Notes under the pieces: generated by a model
The model's database searches: none
What the model was told of the DNA's origin: nothing
What the model saw: the letters and a program-made list of their open reading frames with translations, nothing else
Shown: piece after piece, positions 44,223 to 53,318 of the stretch
Position numbering within the stretch: the stretch's first letter is position 1
Layout of the letters: each line of letters begins with the position of its first letter
NCBI GenBank assembly: GCA_012520655.1
Contig: JAAYNW010000040.1
Coordinates: forward strand, 1-64,000
Reading direction: 5' to 3'
Origin: Clostridiales bacterium
Lineage (GTDB): Bacteria > Bacillota > Clostridia > Lachnospirales > Lachnospiraceae
Length of the DNA: 64,000 nucleotides
Position numbers and translations under genes: made by a program

Positions 44223-44633
44223 ATGGTTGAAGTAATTGTAGTATCTCACGGTACTTATGCGAAATCGCTTGTAGAGAGCAGCGAACTTATTATGGGAAAA
44301 CAGGAGCAGGTATATGCTTTTGGATTTTTCCTGGGAGAAAATGTAGAAGAACTGCGGGAAAGGGTGGAACAGAAGATAAAAGAGATCAGGGCAGAAGACC
44401 GGGATAAAGAGATATTGATTCTGACGGATATGAGATCAGGAAGTCCTTTCAATGCGGTAACCTTGCTTATGCAAAATTACTTATTTTATCATATTGCAGG
44501 TGTGAACCTCCCTATTTTTCTGGAGATACTTGGAACGAGGGAATTCCAAAGGGCGGAAGAACTGGCAGATATGGTAATGAATATCGGCAAAGAGACAATT
44601 GTAGATGTAAATAAAATGATGGAGGGACTATAA
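44223..44633 (+). CDS. PTS mannose-family EIIA
   Basis: 136 aa. VIVVSHGTYAKSLVESSELI carries the phosphorylated His (about residue 9), and ILILTDMRSGSPFNAV the second family motif. It passes phosphate from HPr to the IIB below. AAAGGAGAAG precedes the start, and one base separates it from IIB. Confidence 0.92.
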   Translation: MVEVIVVSHGTYAKSLVESSELIMGKQEQVYAFGFFLGENVEELRERVEQKIKEIRAEDRDKEILILTDMRSGSPFNAVTLLMQNYLFYHIAGVNLPIFLEILGTREFQRAEELADMVMNIGKETIVDVNKMMEGL

Positions 44634-44634
44634 G

Positions 44635-45117
44635 ATGAAGAATATTGTACTTTGCAGAATTGATGACCGCTTGATCCACGGACAGGTGGTAACCTCATGG
44701 GTGAAGCAGACGGGAGGAAATAAGATTATCGTAGTGGATGACGCGCTGACAAAAGATTTATTTATGCAGAAGATATTAAAAGCAGCGGCACCTCCGGATG
44801 TAAAGGTGGAGGTTTTAAATACGCTCGATGCAACGGATGTCTTGAAAGAAGAAGCGGTAAACGGGGAAAAAATCATTATTTTAGTAAAAATACCGCAGAT
44901 TCTGGAAAAATTGATAGAAGGAGGTGTGACCATACCTAAGATTATATTAGGGGGAATGGGGGCCAAAGATGGAAGAAAGAAATTCAACCGAAATGTTTCC
45001 GCAAGTGAGGAGGAAGTAGAATCCATGAAAAAGATACTCGGGTTGGGAACGGAGATCTACTACCAGTTAGTTCCTACGGAAGCCCCTACAGATGTACGTA
45101 AACTACTATCGGAATGA
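44635..45117 (+). CDS. PTS mannose-family EIIB
   Basis: 160 aa. VLCRIDDRLIHGQVVTSW includes the phospho-His (about 15). It receives phosphate from IIA and gives it to the incoming sugar. The length is normal for Man/Sor/Fru-family IIB. It overlaps no neighbour, but its ribosome site lies in the end of IIA. Confidence 0.93.
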   Translation: MKNIVLCRIDDRLIHGQVVTSWVKQTGGNKIIVVDDALTKDLFMQKILKAAAPPDVKVEVLNTLDATDVLKEEAVNGEKIIILVKIPQILEKLIEGGVTIPKIILGGMGAKDGRKKFNRNVSASEEEVESMKKILGLGTEIYYQLVPTEAPTDVRKLLSE

Positions 45118-45141
45118 TAAGGGAAAAGGAGAAGGTAAAAT

Positions 45142-45900
45142 ATGAGTGTATTTCAAGCAATGCTATTGGGAGTTTTGTATTATTTGGGAAATAGTTCCAT
45201 TGTAGCGGGACCGGTAGGCTATTATACAATCTACAGACCGCTCATCGGCGGCTTTTTGACAGGGCTTGTATTGGGAGACCCTGTAACTGGAGTTATGGTA
45301 GGCGCAACGATTAATTTAATGTATATAGGCTTTATATCCGCAGGAGGCGCTCTGCCGGGAGATATGTGTCTCGCAGGTATTTTGGGAGCGGCGCTTGCGA
45401 TTACGGGAGGACTTGATACGGAAGCTGCTTTGGCGATCGCCGTTCCTATAGGTTTGATCGGTACGTTGCTTTGGTTCGGAAGACTGACGCTGGATTCTTT
45501 TTTTGCACACTTGGCGGACAAGTATGTGGAAAAAGGCGAATCGGGAAAGATATGGATTGCCAGTGTGCTTCTTCCCCAATCTATGCTGTTTGTTATGACT
45601 GCAATTCCCTGCTTTCTGGCAGCGTATTTTGGAGCCGGATATATTCAGGGGGCGATTAATGCGCTTGGCGGAACAGTTCTTGGTGTTCTTATCATTATCG
45701 GCGGCATGATGCCTGCTCTCGGTATCGGTCTGACATTATTATATATTTTCAAAGGAGAAGCAAGAATATTTTTCTTTGTAGGTTTTCTGCTGGCGGTTTA
45801 TTTTAACTTAAGTATGATAGCTGTCGGATTCCTGGCACTTTGCAGTGCGGTTGTATATACACAGCTTAGAAATGCAAAAGGAGGAGAAGCAAATGCCTGA
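45142..45900 (+). CDS. PTS mannose-family EIIC
   Basis: 252-aa membrane channel subunit with about seven hydrophobic helices. GPVGYYTIYRPLIGGFLTGLVLGD and MVGATINLMYIGFISAGGALPGD are family features. It forms the sugar path with IID. AAAAGGAGAAGG precedes the start. It overlaps the IID gene by eight bases. Confidence 0.93.
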   Translation: MSVFQAMLLGVLYYLGNSSIVAGPVGYYTIYRPLIGGFLTGLVLGDPVTGVMVGATINLMYIGFISAGGALPGDMCLAGILGAALAITGGLDTEAALAIAVPIGLIGTLLWFGRLTLDSFFAHLADKYVEKGESGKIWIASVLLPQSMLFVMTAIPCFLAAYFGAGYIQGAINALGGTVLGVLIIIGGMMPALGIGLTLLYIFKGEARIFFFVGFLLAVYFNLSMIAVGFLALCSAVVYTQLRNAKGGEANA

Positions 45901-46756
45901 TATGATACATAAAGAAAATAAAAAAGCGAATGAAGGTTCTTATATTTTGTTAACGGATAAAGAAGTAAAACGCTCTTGGATAAATTGGTTATTTAATAAC
46001 CAGGCAAATTATAATTATGAGCGAATGATGGGAACAGGTTTTTTGCATTCGATGGTTCCGATTGCGAAGAAATTATATAAAGACGATATTGAAAAGCAGC
46101 GTGATATGCTCAAACGCCATACAGGCTTTTTTAACTGTGAGCCATGCCTCGGCTCTGCAATTGCCGGACTGACGGTAGCGATGGAAGAACAGAAGGCGGC
46201 CGGAGGCGAAATAGATGGCGAGGCTGTTACCTCTATAAAGACCGGGCTTATGGGTCCTCTTTCCGGTATCGGAGACAGCATTATCCAAGGCGTTATCGTC
46301 CCTTTGCTTCTTGCATTTGCCATTGATATGGCGAGCGGAGGAAGCGTCGTGGCACCTATAGTATATTCCCTCGTTATGATAGCGGTCGTGTTCGGTATTT
46401 CCTACACTTTGTTTATGACCGGCTACAAAAAGGGAAGTGGAGCCATTTTGAATATTCTTGAAAACGGCATTGTCAATAAGATTATTGCAGGTGCAAACAT
46501 TATGGGATGTATGGTTCTGGGAGCCCTCGTGGCGAACTATGTATCTATGAGCTGCGGTATCCAGATACAGCAAACGGCAGATAGTGTATTCAATGTGCAG
46601 GAACAGCTGTTTGACACAATCATACCAAAGTTACTTCCGCTTCTGCTGACGTTGGGAAGCTATAAACTGCTGAAAAAGGGCTGGTCATCCGTTAAAGTAC
46701 TGCTGTTTATCGTTATCATCGGTGTCATTGGCGGTGTAACGGGAATTCTGGGTTAA
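45893..46756 (+). CDS. PTS mannose-family EIID
   Basis: 287 aa. WLFNNQANYNYERMMGTGFLHSM near the N-terminus and GPLSGIGDSIIQGVIVPLL are characteristic, and the C-terminal half is hydrophobic. It starts at ATG 45893 (AAAGGAGGAGAAGC upstream); the frame is open to 45845 but without a site. It completes the transporter. Confidence 0.93.
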   Translation: MPDMIHKENKKANEGSYILLTDKEVKRSWINWLFNNQANYNYERMMGTGFLHSMVPIAKKLYKDDIEKQRDMLKRHTGFFNCEPCLGSAIAGLTVAMEEQKAAGGEIDGEAVTSIKTGLMGPLSGIGDSIIQGVIVPLLLAFAIDMASGGSVVAPIVYSLVMIAVVFGISYTLFMTGYKKGSGAILNILENGIVNKIIAGANIMGCMVLGALVANYVSMSCGIQIQQTADSVFNVQEQLFDTIIPKLLPLLLTLGSYKLLKKGWSSVKVLLFIVIIGVIGGVTGILG

Positions 46757-46778
46757 ATAAAAGAACAGGGAGGCATAA

Positions 46779-47921
46779 ATGATGCAATATAAGATGTTTA
46801 AAACCACGCAATATGTGTTGGGAAACGGAAGTATTGAAAAATTAGGAGAATACATAGATAAAAGGATAGCTTTCGTAGTGGATGGGGGGATTATGCGGGC
46901 ACTACAGCTCGATAAATTAATCTTTGACAATATATTAAAGGGTGCGGACTATAAAGTAGTATGCGATATGAAGACGGAACCGCATATGTATATGTTGGAA
47001 ACTCCTATACGTGAAATACGGAAATTTGAACCCGATGTGATTGTGGGGATCGGCGGAGGCTCTGTAATGGACACCGCAAAAGCATTATGGCTGTTTTATG
47101 AACTCCCTGCTTATGATTGGGAAAGAGCAACAAAAGCTTACGAGGTAGAACCGTTCCCCGGCAGAGCGGAATTAATCGTGGTCCCTACGACGAGCGGAAC
47201 GGGCTCTGAAACAACCGGCTGTGCAGTCATAAAAGATGAGCAGAAGAGAAAGCGCATGATTTTGAGCGATGAAATCATTCCTAACCTGGCCATTATGGAT
47301 TTTGATTTACTAAAAAGCCTTCCTGCAGGAAATATTGCTTTTTCGGGAACGGATGCTCTGGCTCATGCGCTGGAAGCCGGAGTGAGCAAGCTGGCAAGTA
47401 CAATGGTCAGGATGCAATGTATTCAGGCCGCAGTAACGATTATAAAAGAACTGCCGAAATCCGTGCGGGGAGATATGGAGGCCAGAGAAAAAATACATGT
47501 GGCGGCAACAATGGCAGGTGCAGGAATAAATAATTCTATTACCGGAATGGCACATGGAATGGATCAGGCCGGAGGAGACTTCGGAAAACCGCATGGCTTA
47601 ATGACAGGACTATTACTGCCGTATACGATGGAATATCTTATTCCGCAGCCTGTTTATGAAGAGGTGGCAGATCAGCTCGAGATCACAGGCACTTCGGAGG
47701 AGAAGCAGAAAAGGCTGGTAAAAAGGATATGGGAAATGTATAAGGAAGTCCAGATGCCTGTGACTTTAGAAGAGGCAGGTATACCCGAGCAGGAATATCT
47801 GGATAAGATTCCTTCTTATATAAAGATGGCCTCTCAAGATGCCAATATCATTTTTGCACCGAAAGAGGCCTCGGAAGCAGAACTCGAAAATTTATATCGT
47901 TCTTTTTATTTCGGAAAATAA
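46779..47921 (+). CDS. Iron-containing alcohol dehydrogenase
   Basis: 380-aa group III dehydrogenase. NAD motif GIGGGSVMDTAKA (about 88-100), TTSGTGSETT, and the iron ligands Asp and three His in TDALAHALE, GMAHGMDQ and GDFGKPHGLM. It probably oxidises the imported sugar alcohol or its phosphate, or disposes of reducing power from a product aldehyde; the substrate cannot be fixed. CAGGGAGGC precedes a double ATG. Confidence 0.9.
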   Translation: MMQYKMFKTTQYVLGNGSIEKLGEYIDKRIAFVVDGGIMRALQLDKLIFDNILKGADYKVVCDMKTEPHMYMLETPIREIRKFEPDVIVGIGGGSVMDTAKALWLFYELPAYDWERATKAYEVEPFPGRAELIVVPTTSGTGSETTGCAVIKDEQKRKRMILSDEIIPNLAIMDFDLLKSLPAGNIAFSGTDALAHALEAGVSKLASTMVRMQCIQAAVTIIKELPKSVRGDMEAREKIHVAATMAGAGINNSITGMAHGMDQAGGDFGKPHGLMTGLLLPYTMEYLIPQPVYEEVADQLEITGTSEEKQKRLVKRIWEMYKEVQMPVTLEEAGIPEQEYLDKIPSYIKMASQDANIIFAPKEASEAELENLYRSFYFGK

Positions 47922-47958
47922 GAACATATTTTACATTAGAAAAAGGAGATTATGCCAT

Positions 47959-49005
47959 ATGGGTGAAAAAATGAAAGTGATAGCGATCACCGATGAAAGA
48001 AAAGTTGAAGTAAAGGAAGTAAGGAAACCTAAGCCTAAGGAAAATCAGATTCTGATGAGAATAAAGGCATGTGCTATCTGTACTTGGGAACAGAGAACCT
48101 TTACGAGAGAATCACATATGCCTCTGCCTTTTGTAGGAGGACATGAAATCGCAGGAGAAGTTGCGGAATTAGGAAAGGGTGTTAGTCCTCAGGAATTCCC
48201 TGTAGGAAGCAAGATTGTTGCAAGGCTGATTAACGTATGCGGAAAATGCTATTTCTGCCGAAGGGGGGAAGAAAACCTCTGTCTGGAACTAAATAATCTG
48301 GATAGTTCGGAGATGGAAATAATGGGAACAGGCGGTATGGGAGAATATCTTGCCATTAACGCTTCTCAGGCTTACCCCATTCCTGATGAATTGCCGGATA
48401 TAAAAGCAGCTTTTGCCGAACCGCTTGCTTGTGTTCTTAACAGCATAGAAAAAGGGAAAATTGAGCTTGGAGATGATGTAGTAATTATTGGAGGAGGCAT
48501 CATGGGTATGCTTCACGTCATGAGTGCCAAACTAAGCGGAGCCAGAGTAATACTTAGCGAGCCGGATCCGGAGAGAAGAAGGATAGCGGAGGAACTGGGC
48601 TGTGACATTACTTTTAATCCTTTGGAAAACAATCCGGTAGAATTTGTCCGTTCTTTAACGGGAGGCAGAGGAGCCGAGGCAGTATTTAATACTACACCTA
48701 TTTCGGCGGTTGCTAAACAGGCCGTGGAAATGACTGCTCCCATGGGACGTTGTATCATGTATAGCTCTCAACATCCGGACAAGCCTTTTGAAATAAGTCC
48801 GAACTGGCTCCATAACTCGGAGACTATCGTTACCGGAGCAGTAAGCCCCAGCGTACGTTCATTTAACCGTTCGGTAAACCTGTTGTCAAAGGGAATCATT
48901 GACCCCGAGAAGCTGGTGTCGGGAACTTATCCTTATGCAAATGCGCAAGATGCTTTTGAAGCTGCCGTACGTCCGGATACATTTAGAATTATAGTAACTT
49001 TTTAA
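47959..49005 (+). CDS. Zinc-dependent alcohol dehydrogenase (sorbitol/threonine dehydrogenase-like MDR)
   Basis: 348 aa. Catalytic zinc residues lie in CAICTWEQ (about 33-40) and GGHEIAGEV, and four structural-zinc Cys in CGKCYFCRRGEENLC (about 94-108). The NAD site is VIIGGGIMGMLHV. This class oxidises polyols to ketoses, which fits a polyol-type PTS pathway. AAAAGGAGA precedes the start. It is the second oxidoreductase in the operon. Confidence 0.9.
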   Translation: MGEKMKVIAITDERKVEVKEVRKPKPKENQILMRIKACAICTWEQRTFTRESHMPLPFVGGHEIAGEVAELGKGVSPQEFPVGSKIVARLINVCGKCYFCRRGEENLCLELNNLDSSEMEIMGTGGMGEYLAINASQAYPIPDELPDIKAAFAEPLACVLNSIEKGKIELGDDVVIIGGGIMGMLHVMSAKLSGARVILSEPDPERRRIAEELGCDITFNPLENNPVEFVRSLTGGRGAEAVFNTTPISAVAKQAVEMTAPMGRCIMYSSQHPDKPFEISPNWLHNSETIVTGAVSPSVRSFNRSVNLLSKGIIDPEKLVSGTYPYANAQDAFEAAVRPDTFRIIVTF

Positions 49006-49021
49006 TAGGGAGGATTGATTT

Positions 49022-49285
49022 ATGGTAAAAAGAAAAGTAGTAGTGGTGTCAAAGTCGGGATTGCATGCCCGCCCCGCCAACTTATTGACGAAAGAAGCGC
49101 AGCACTTTCACTCTTCCGTTGAAATATCCGTGAAGGGGAAGCTCTTCAATGCCAAATCATTATTAGGTATCCTTGCGGCAGGCGTTGACTGCGGTACCGA
49201 AATAGAAGTGGTTTGCGATGGAACGGATGAGAAAGAAGCTTGCGAAGCAATTACAAAACTGATTGCCGGCGGTATGGGCGAATAA
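49022..49285 (+). CDS. HPr-like phosphocarrier dedicated to the PTS operon
   Basis: 87 aa. It has both regulatory residues of a true HPr: His15 in SGLHARPANLL, phosphorylated by EI, and Ser46 in NAKSLLGIL, the HPr-kinase site in Firmicutes. Placement inside a sugar-specific operon beside a private EI is unusual, so this is probably a paralogue of the household HPr. GGGAGG precedes the start. An alternative is that it is the only HPr in the genome. Confidence 0.9.
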   Translation: MVKRKVVVVSKSGLHARPANLLTKEAQHFHSSVEISVKGKLFNAKSLLGILAAGVDCGTEIEVVCDGTDEKEACEAITKLIAGGMGE

Positions 49286-49307
49286 AGTGTAAAGGGGGCA
49301 GGTAGGT

Positions 49308-51032
49308 ATGCACGGATATGGGGTTTCTAAAGGCTTATGCTATGCAAAGGTTTTAGTGCTGAACGAAGAAGCCGTTGTGTTCCCCGTAGAAATCGGGAGT
49401 CCTGAGGAGGAAGAAAAAAAATTCCTGGATGCGCAAGCTGCTGTGCTCGAAGAAACAATTAGACTCAGAGACAGGACAAATGAGACAGCGGGCGAAAATG
49501 CTGCAGATATTTTGGATGTACATTGTTCCTTGCTTAAAGACGGCGGATTAATCAATCCCATTAAGGAAGAGATTGCAAAACAGACCGGTGCGGCGCTTGC
49601 GGTAGAACGGGTTATGAATGAGGTTATCGAACAGTTCGAAGCAATGGAAAATGAGTATTTTGCCCAGAGAGCATTGGACCTGAAGGACATCAAGGACAGT
49701 TTAATACGTAAAATATTGGATATAGAAAAAGCGGACATTAGTTCGCTGCCGGAACCGACTATTATCGCAGGACGCGATATTACGCCGTCGACGACGGCGG
49801 GAATGGATTTGAAAATGGTCTCCGGATTGCTGATGGAATTGGGAGGAAGTACTTCCCACACTGCCATATTGGCAAGAACCCTCGATATTCCTGCTGTTGT
49901 CGGAGTAAAAGACCTTTTGTCAACAGTAAAAACAGGAGATATGGTAGGATTTGACGGTGAAACGGGAGAAATTTTTCTCGGTATGAACGAAGAAGAAATA
50001 GAAGCGCTAAAAATAAAGATTGTGAAACAAGAGAAAGAGAGATCCAAATGGGATATGCTGTCCGGTAGGCCGGCCGTAACCGATGACGGAAAAAGATTTG
50101 AAATCTACGGAAACATAGGGACGCCCGAAGATGCGGAAAAGGTGTTGGATAGAGGCGGAGAAGGAATAGGACTGTTCCGGTCCGAGTTCCTGTATCTTTC
50201 TTCGAAGAGCCTGCCCGATGAAGAAAAACAATATGAGGCTTATAGAAAAGTGCTGGAAAAGATGGGTGAGAAGCCGGTCATTGTAAGAACTCTGGATATC
50301 GGAGGAGACAAAGATGTTCCTGCATTAAGGCTTAGCAAAGAAGCAAATCCTTTCCTTGGACTAAGAGCACTTCGTCTTTGCCGACAGGAAGAAGAGGTAT
50401 TTCATACACAACTGAGAGCGCTTCTGAAGGCTTCTCTGTATGGGAATCTGAAAATCATGTTTCCGATGGTTTCCTCAATGGAAGAACTGCTTTGGGCAAA
50501 AGAGAAGCTGAAACAATGTCAAGATGAGCTGCGGGCAGAAAAAATACCGTATAAAGAAAAAATAGAGATAGGGATTATGGTGGAGATACCGGCGGTAGCG
50601 GTGATGGCGGAATGTTTTTCCAAAGAATGTGATTTCTTCTCTATAGGAACCAACGACTTAACCCAGTATACTCTGGCTGTTGATAGGGGGAATGAGAAGG
50701 TCGCAGATCTTTATACATATTACCATCCTGCGGTCATTAAATTAATAAAGATGGCAATCGAAGGGGCTCATAAAAATAATATTATGTGCGGGATGTGCGG
50801 CGAAGCCGCAGGTGACCCGAAGATGATTCCGCTGCTTATCGGTATGGGACTGGATGAATATAGTATGGCGGCATCTGCCATACCCGAAGTAAAGAAATGG
50901 ATGAGCAGGCTGAATACGGAAAAATGTAAGGAGCTTGCGGAGCAAATTCTTAAATTGAATAAAGCGACAGAAGTCGAAGGGATGCTGTGTAAATTTTATA
51001 TACAAAACAATATAGAAGCAAAGGAGAGATAA
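49308..51032 (+). CDS. ptsI: PTS Enzyme I (phosphoenolpyruvate-protein phosphotransferase)
   Basis: 574 aa. The N-terminal phospho-His is in LGGSTSHTAILARTL (about 188); PEP-site motifs are GIGLFRSEFLY, RTLDIGGDKD, SIGTNDLTQY and CGMCGEAAGD (catalytic Cys). It transfers phosphate from PEP to HPr. Full length, so active. AAAGGGGGCAGG precedes the start. A second household EI may exist elsewhere. Confidence 0.94.
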   Translation: MHGYGVSKGLCYAKVLVLNEEAVVFPVEIGSPEEEEKKFLDAQAAVLEETIRLRDRTNETAGENAADILDVHCSLLKDGGLINPIKEEIAKQTGAALAVERVMNEVIEQFEAMENEYFAQRALDLKDIKDSLIRKILDIEKADISSLPEPTIIAGRDITPSTTAGMDLKMVSGLLMELGGSTSHTAILARTLDIPAVVGVKDLLSTVKTGDMVGFDGETGEIFLGMNEEEIEALKIKIVKQEKERSKWDMLSGRPAVTDDGKRFEIYGNIGTPEDAEKVLDRGGEGIGLFRSEFLYLSSKSLPDEEKQYEAYRKVLEKMGEKPVIVRTLDIGGDKDVPALRLSKEANPFLGLRALRLCRQEEEVFHTQLRALLKASLYGNLKIMFPMVSSMEELLWAKEKLKQCQDELRAEKIPYKEKIEIGIMVEIPAVAVMAECFSKECDFFSIGTNDLTQYTLAVDRGNEKVADLYTYYHPAVIKLIKMAIEGAHKNNIMCGMCGEAAGDPKMIPLLIGMGLDEYSMAASAIPEVKKWMSRLNTEKCKELAEQILKLNKATEVEGMLCKFYIQNNIEAKER

Positions 51033-51033
51033 G

Positions 51034-51921
51034 ATGTTAGTATCGATGTCAGAAATCTTAAAAAGAGCAAAAGCAGGCGGATATGGAGTTCCGGCAGTGG
51101 CAGCGGTGAATGAATTGTCTGCGAGGGCATGCGTCGCAGCAGCGGAAGAGACAAATTCTCCGCTAATCATACTCTGCGGTTACGGTCATAATCCCGATAT
51201 GGATTACTTCGGAAGAATATTAAATGATATGGCAACCAAAACTTATGTGCCTGTGGCGTTAATTCTGGATCACAGTGCTACTTTTGAAGAAGCGGTAAAA
51301 GGAATACGTGCGGGATTTAACACGATTATGGTTGACCGTTCCAAGCTTCCGTATGAAGAAAACATAGCACAGGTAAAGGAACTGGTTCGTATAGCACATG
51401 CGGCAGGAATAGGAGTGGAAGCAGAACTCGGACATGTGGGAGTCGGAGAGAACTATAAAATCGACGGGGTGTCTGCCCTGACGGTTCCCGAGGAAGCGGT
51501 AAGATATGTAGAGGAGACCGGGGTTGACTGCCTCGCTGTCGCAATCGGTACGGCACACGGCGTATATAAAGGAGAACCGAAGTTAAGATTTGATTTATTG
51601 GAAGAGCTGGCAAAGAAAGTTCCGGTGCCCCTGGTTCTCCACGGTGGTTCCGGCACCGGAGACGAGAATCTTGCAATGGCATGTAAGAAGGGCATCAGTA
51701 AAGTAAATATAGCCAATGATTTGTTTAAGGGCGCCTACGATAAAATCCAGGAAGCGGGAATGGAGGGAAATAATATCTATGCCCTGTTCCCGATGCTTGA
51801 GCTTGGATACAAGGAAACAGCAAAACATTATATGATTACTTTCGGATGTGCGGGAAAGGCATGGACCGGTAAACAATATGTATCAACGGATTCTATTCCC
51901 GACATAAACGAAGCAAAATAA
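51034..51921 (+). CDS. Class II ketose-(bis)phosphate aldolase
   Basis: 295 aa of the FBA/tagatose-bisphosphate/Kba class. Zinc His residues are in LILDHSAT (about 80), IGTAHG and LHGGSG. It cleaves a ketose phosphate to two trioses, one being DHAP. It starts one base after EI with AAGGAGAGA. With no kinase in the operon it may accept a ketose monophosphate made by PTS uptake plus the dehydrogenases. It is the last gene and is followed by a terminator. Confidence 0.88.
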   Translation: MLVSMSEILKRAKAGGYGVPAVAAVNELSARACVAAAEETNSPLIILCGYGHNPDMDYFGRILNDMATKTYVPVALILDHSATFEEAVKGIRAGFNTIMVDRSKLPYEENIAQVKELVRIAHAAGIGVEAELGHVGVGENYKIDGVSALTVPEEAVRYVEETGVDCLAVAIGTAHGVYKGEPKLRFDLLEELAKKVPVPLVLHGGSGTGDENLAMACKKGISKVNIANDLFKGAYDKIQEAGMEGNNIYALFPMLELGYKETAKHYMITFGCAGKAWTGKQYVSTDSIPDINEAK

Positions 51922-51949
51922 CAAAATAAAGTAAAGCATAAGACATTAT

Positions 51950-51995
51950 AAAAACTGCTTTGTTGAGATTATTTCTCAACGGCAGTTTTTATTTA
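51950..51995 (+). terminator. Terminator of the PTS operon
   Basis: AAAACTGC ... GTTGAGA / TCTCAAC ... GCAGTTTT, then a T-run. Confidence 0.85.
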
Positions 51996-52004
51996 GTTAC
52001 TAAA
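51992..52004. promoter_or_regulatory. Palindromic operator candidate for the suf MarR
   Basis: TTTAGT-T-ACTAAA, a perfect 13-bp palindrome just upstream of the -35, a place and shape typical of MarR-family sites. Confidence 0.55.
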
Positions 52005-52009
52005 CAATA

Positions 52010-52038
52010 TTGACTTTTTATTTGTTAGGACATATACT
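52010..52038 (+). promoter_or_regulatory. Promoter of the suf operon
   Basis: TTGACT, exactly 17 bases, TATACT. Confidence 0.75.
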
Positions 52039-52070
52039 AAGTTCGAGCATAGGAATTGGAGGAGCCGACA

Positions 52071-52601
52071 ATGAATTGTAAAGTGGCGGAAAAAATATTT
52101 GAAATAATGAAAATGCTTTTGGAAGAACAAAAAAAGCCGAGAGAGTACGGAGGACAGCTTTTGTATCATTCGGAGGTTGCCTTTTTAGATGTTGTTCACC
52201 GGTTTCCGGAGATGAATGTCAGTGAAATGTCCAATCTATTGCGAATTACCAAAGGAGCCGTCACTCAACTTTCTGTGAAGCTTTCTAAAAAAGAATTGTT
52301 GGAAATCTATACGAAGGACGGCAACAAAAAAGAAAAATATTTTCGTTTGACAAAAGCAGGAGAAGGGGTTCGCGAAGAACATTTAAGTTTTCATGAGAAT
52401 TCAAACAGAAATTTGTGCAGCTATTTGAAAACACTGGATGAGAATGAGATGAAAACGATATTTGATTTTTTGAGCCATCTAAAGGATTGTGTTCCGTTTT
52501 GCGAATTTGACTGCATATGCAGTTCCCAATATGAAAAAGAAGGAGAAAATGAAAATGGATCAGACATTGTTAAACATAAACAATTTATATGCAACGCTTG
52601 A
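52071..52601 (+). CDS. MarR-family regulator with C-terminal Cys cluster
   Basis: 176 aa. The winged-helix region (about 35-98) reads VVHRFPEMNVSEMSNLLRITKGAVTQ in its core, as in MarR. After the dimerisation helix comes Cys140, Cys144, Cys148 and Cys150 (CVPFCEFDCIC), with further Cys at 3 and 116. Such a cluster could hold an Fe-S centre or sense oxidation. It leads the suf genes and overlaps sufC by 47 bases, so it probably controls Fe-S assembly according to Fe-S supply. The start at ATG 52071 follows GGAGGA. Confidence 0.85.
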   Translation: MNCKVAEKIFEIMKMLLEEQKKPREYGGQLLYHSEVAFLDVVHRFPEMNVSEMSNLLRITKGAVTQLSVKLSKKELLEIYTKDGNKKEKYFRLTKAGEGVREEHLSFHENSNRNLCSYLKTLDENEMKTIFDFLSHLKDCVPFCEFDCICSSQYEKEGENENGSDIVKHKQFICNA

Positions 52602-53307
52602 ATCGGGTAAAGAAATTATTTGCGGATTGGATTTGAAAGTCGGACAAGGAGAAATCCATGTAATTATGGGACCTAACGGTGCAGGGAAATCGACTCTTGC
52701 CAATGTGATTATGGGACATCCCGATTACTTTGTAAAGGACGGCAACATATACTGGCAGGGAGAGGATATTACTGATCTGGCGTCCAATGAACGGGCTAAG
52801 AAAGGTATTTTTCTCTCGTTTCAGACACCGGAGGAGATTGACGGAATAACTATGAGAGATTTTTTGAAATCTGCGAAAGCGGCTACCTGCGGCAAGCCGG
52901 TCCCTATGCTGGCGTTTCGCAAAGAACTGGAAGAAACATTGAATCTTCTGCAAATGGATAAAGCTTATGCGGATAGATATGTGAATTTCGGTTTTTCCGG
53001 CGGAGAGAAGAAGAAAAGTGAAATCTTGCAGCTGCTGATGCTGGATGCCAAGCTCGCCATTTTGGACGAAACCGATTCAGGGCTCGATGTAGATGCTGTG
53101 AAAACGGTAAAGGAAGGGATTATCCACTACAGAAATCAGGACGAGACCCACTCCCTCTTGATTATCTCTCACAGTACGAAGCTATTGAAGGATTTGCCGG
53201 TGGACTATGTTCATGTTTTGGTAAACGGCAAAATAGTTTTTACCGGAGGAAAAGAACTGATACAAAAAATTGACCGAGAGGGATTTGCAGATTTTCTCTC
53301 AATGTGA
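52555..53307 (+). CDS. sufC: SUF Fe-S assembly ATPase
   Basis: 250-aa soluble ABC-type ATPase. Walker A GPNGAGKST, signature FSGGEKKKSE, Walker B LAILDETDSGLDVDA. It powers the SufBCD scaffold. The start at 52555 is nine bases after AGGAG; an ATG at 52549 is too close to that site. It begins inside marR, in another frame. Confidence 0.95.
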   Translation: MDQTLLNINNLYATLESGKEIICGLDLKVGQGEIHVIMGPNGAGKSTLANVIMGHPDYFVKDGNIYWQGEDITDLASNERAKKGIFLSFQTPEEIDGITMRDFLKSAKAATCGKPVPMLAFRKELEETLNLLQMDKAYADRYVNFGFSGGEKKKSEILQLLMLDAKLAILDETDSGLDVDAVKTVKEGIIHYRNQDETHSLLIISHSTKLLKDLPVDYVHVLVNGKIVFTGGKELIQKIDREGFADFLSM

Positions 53308-53318
53308 GGTGAGTTCGA

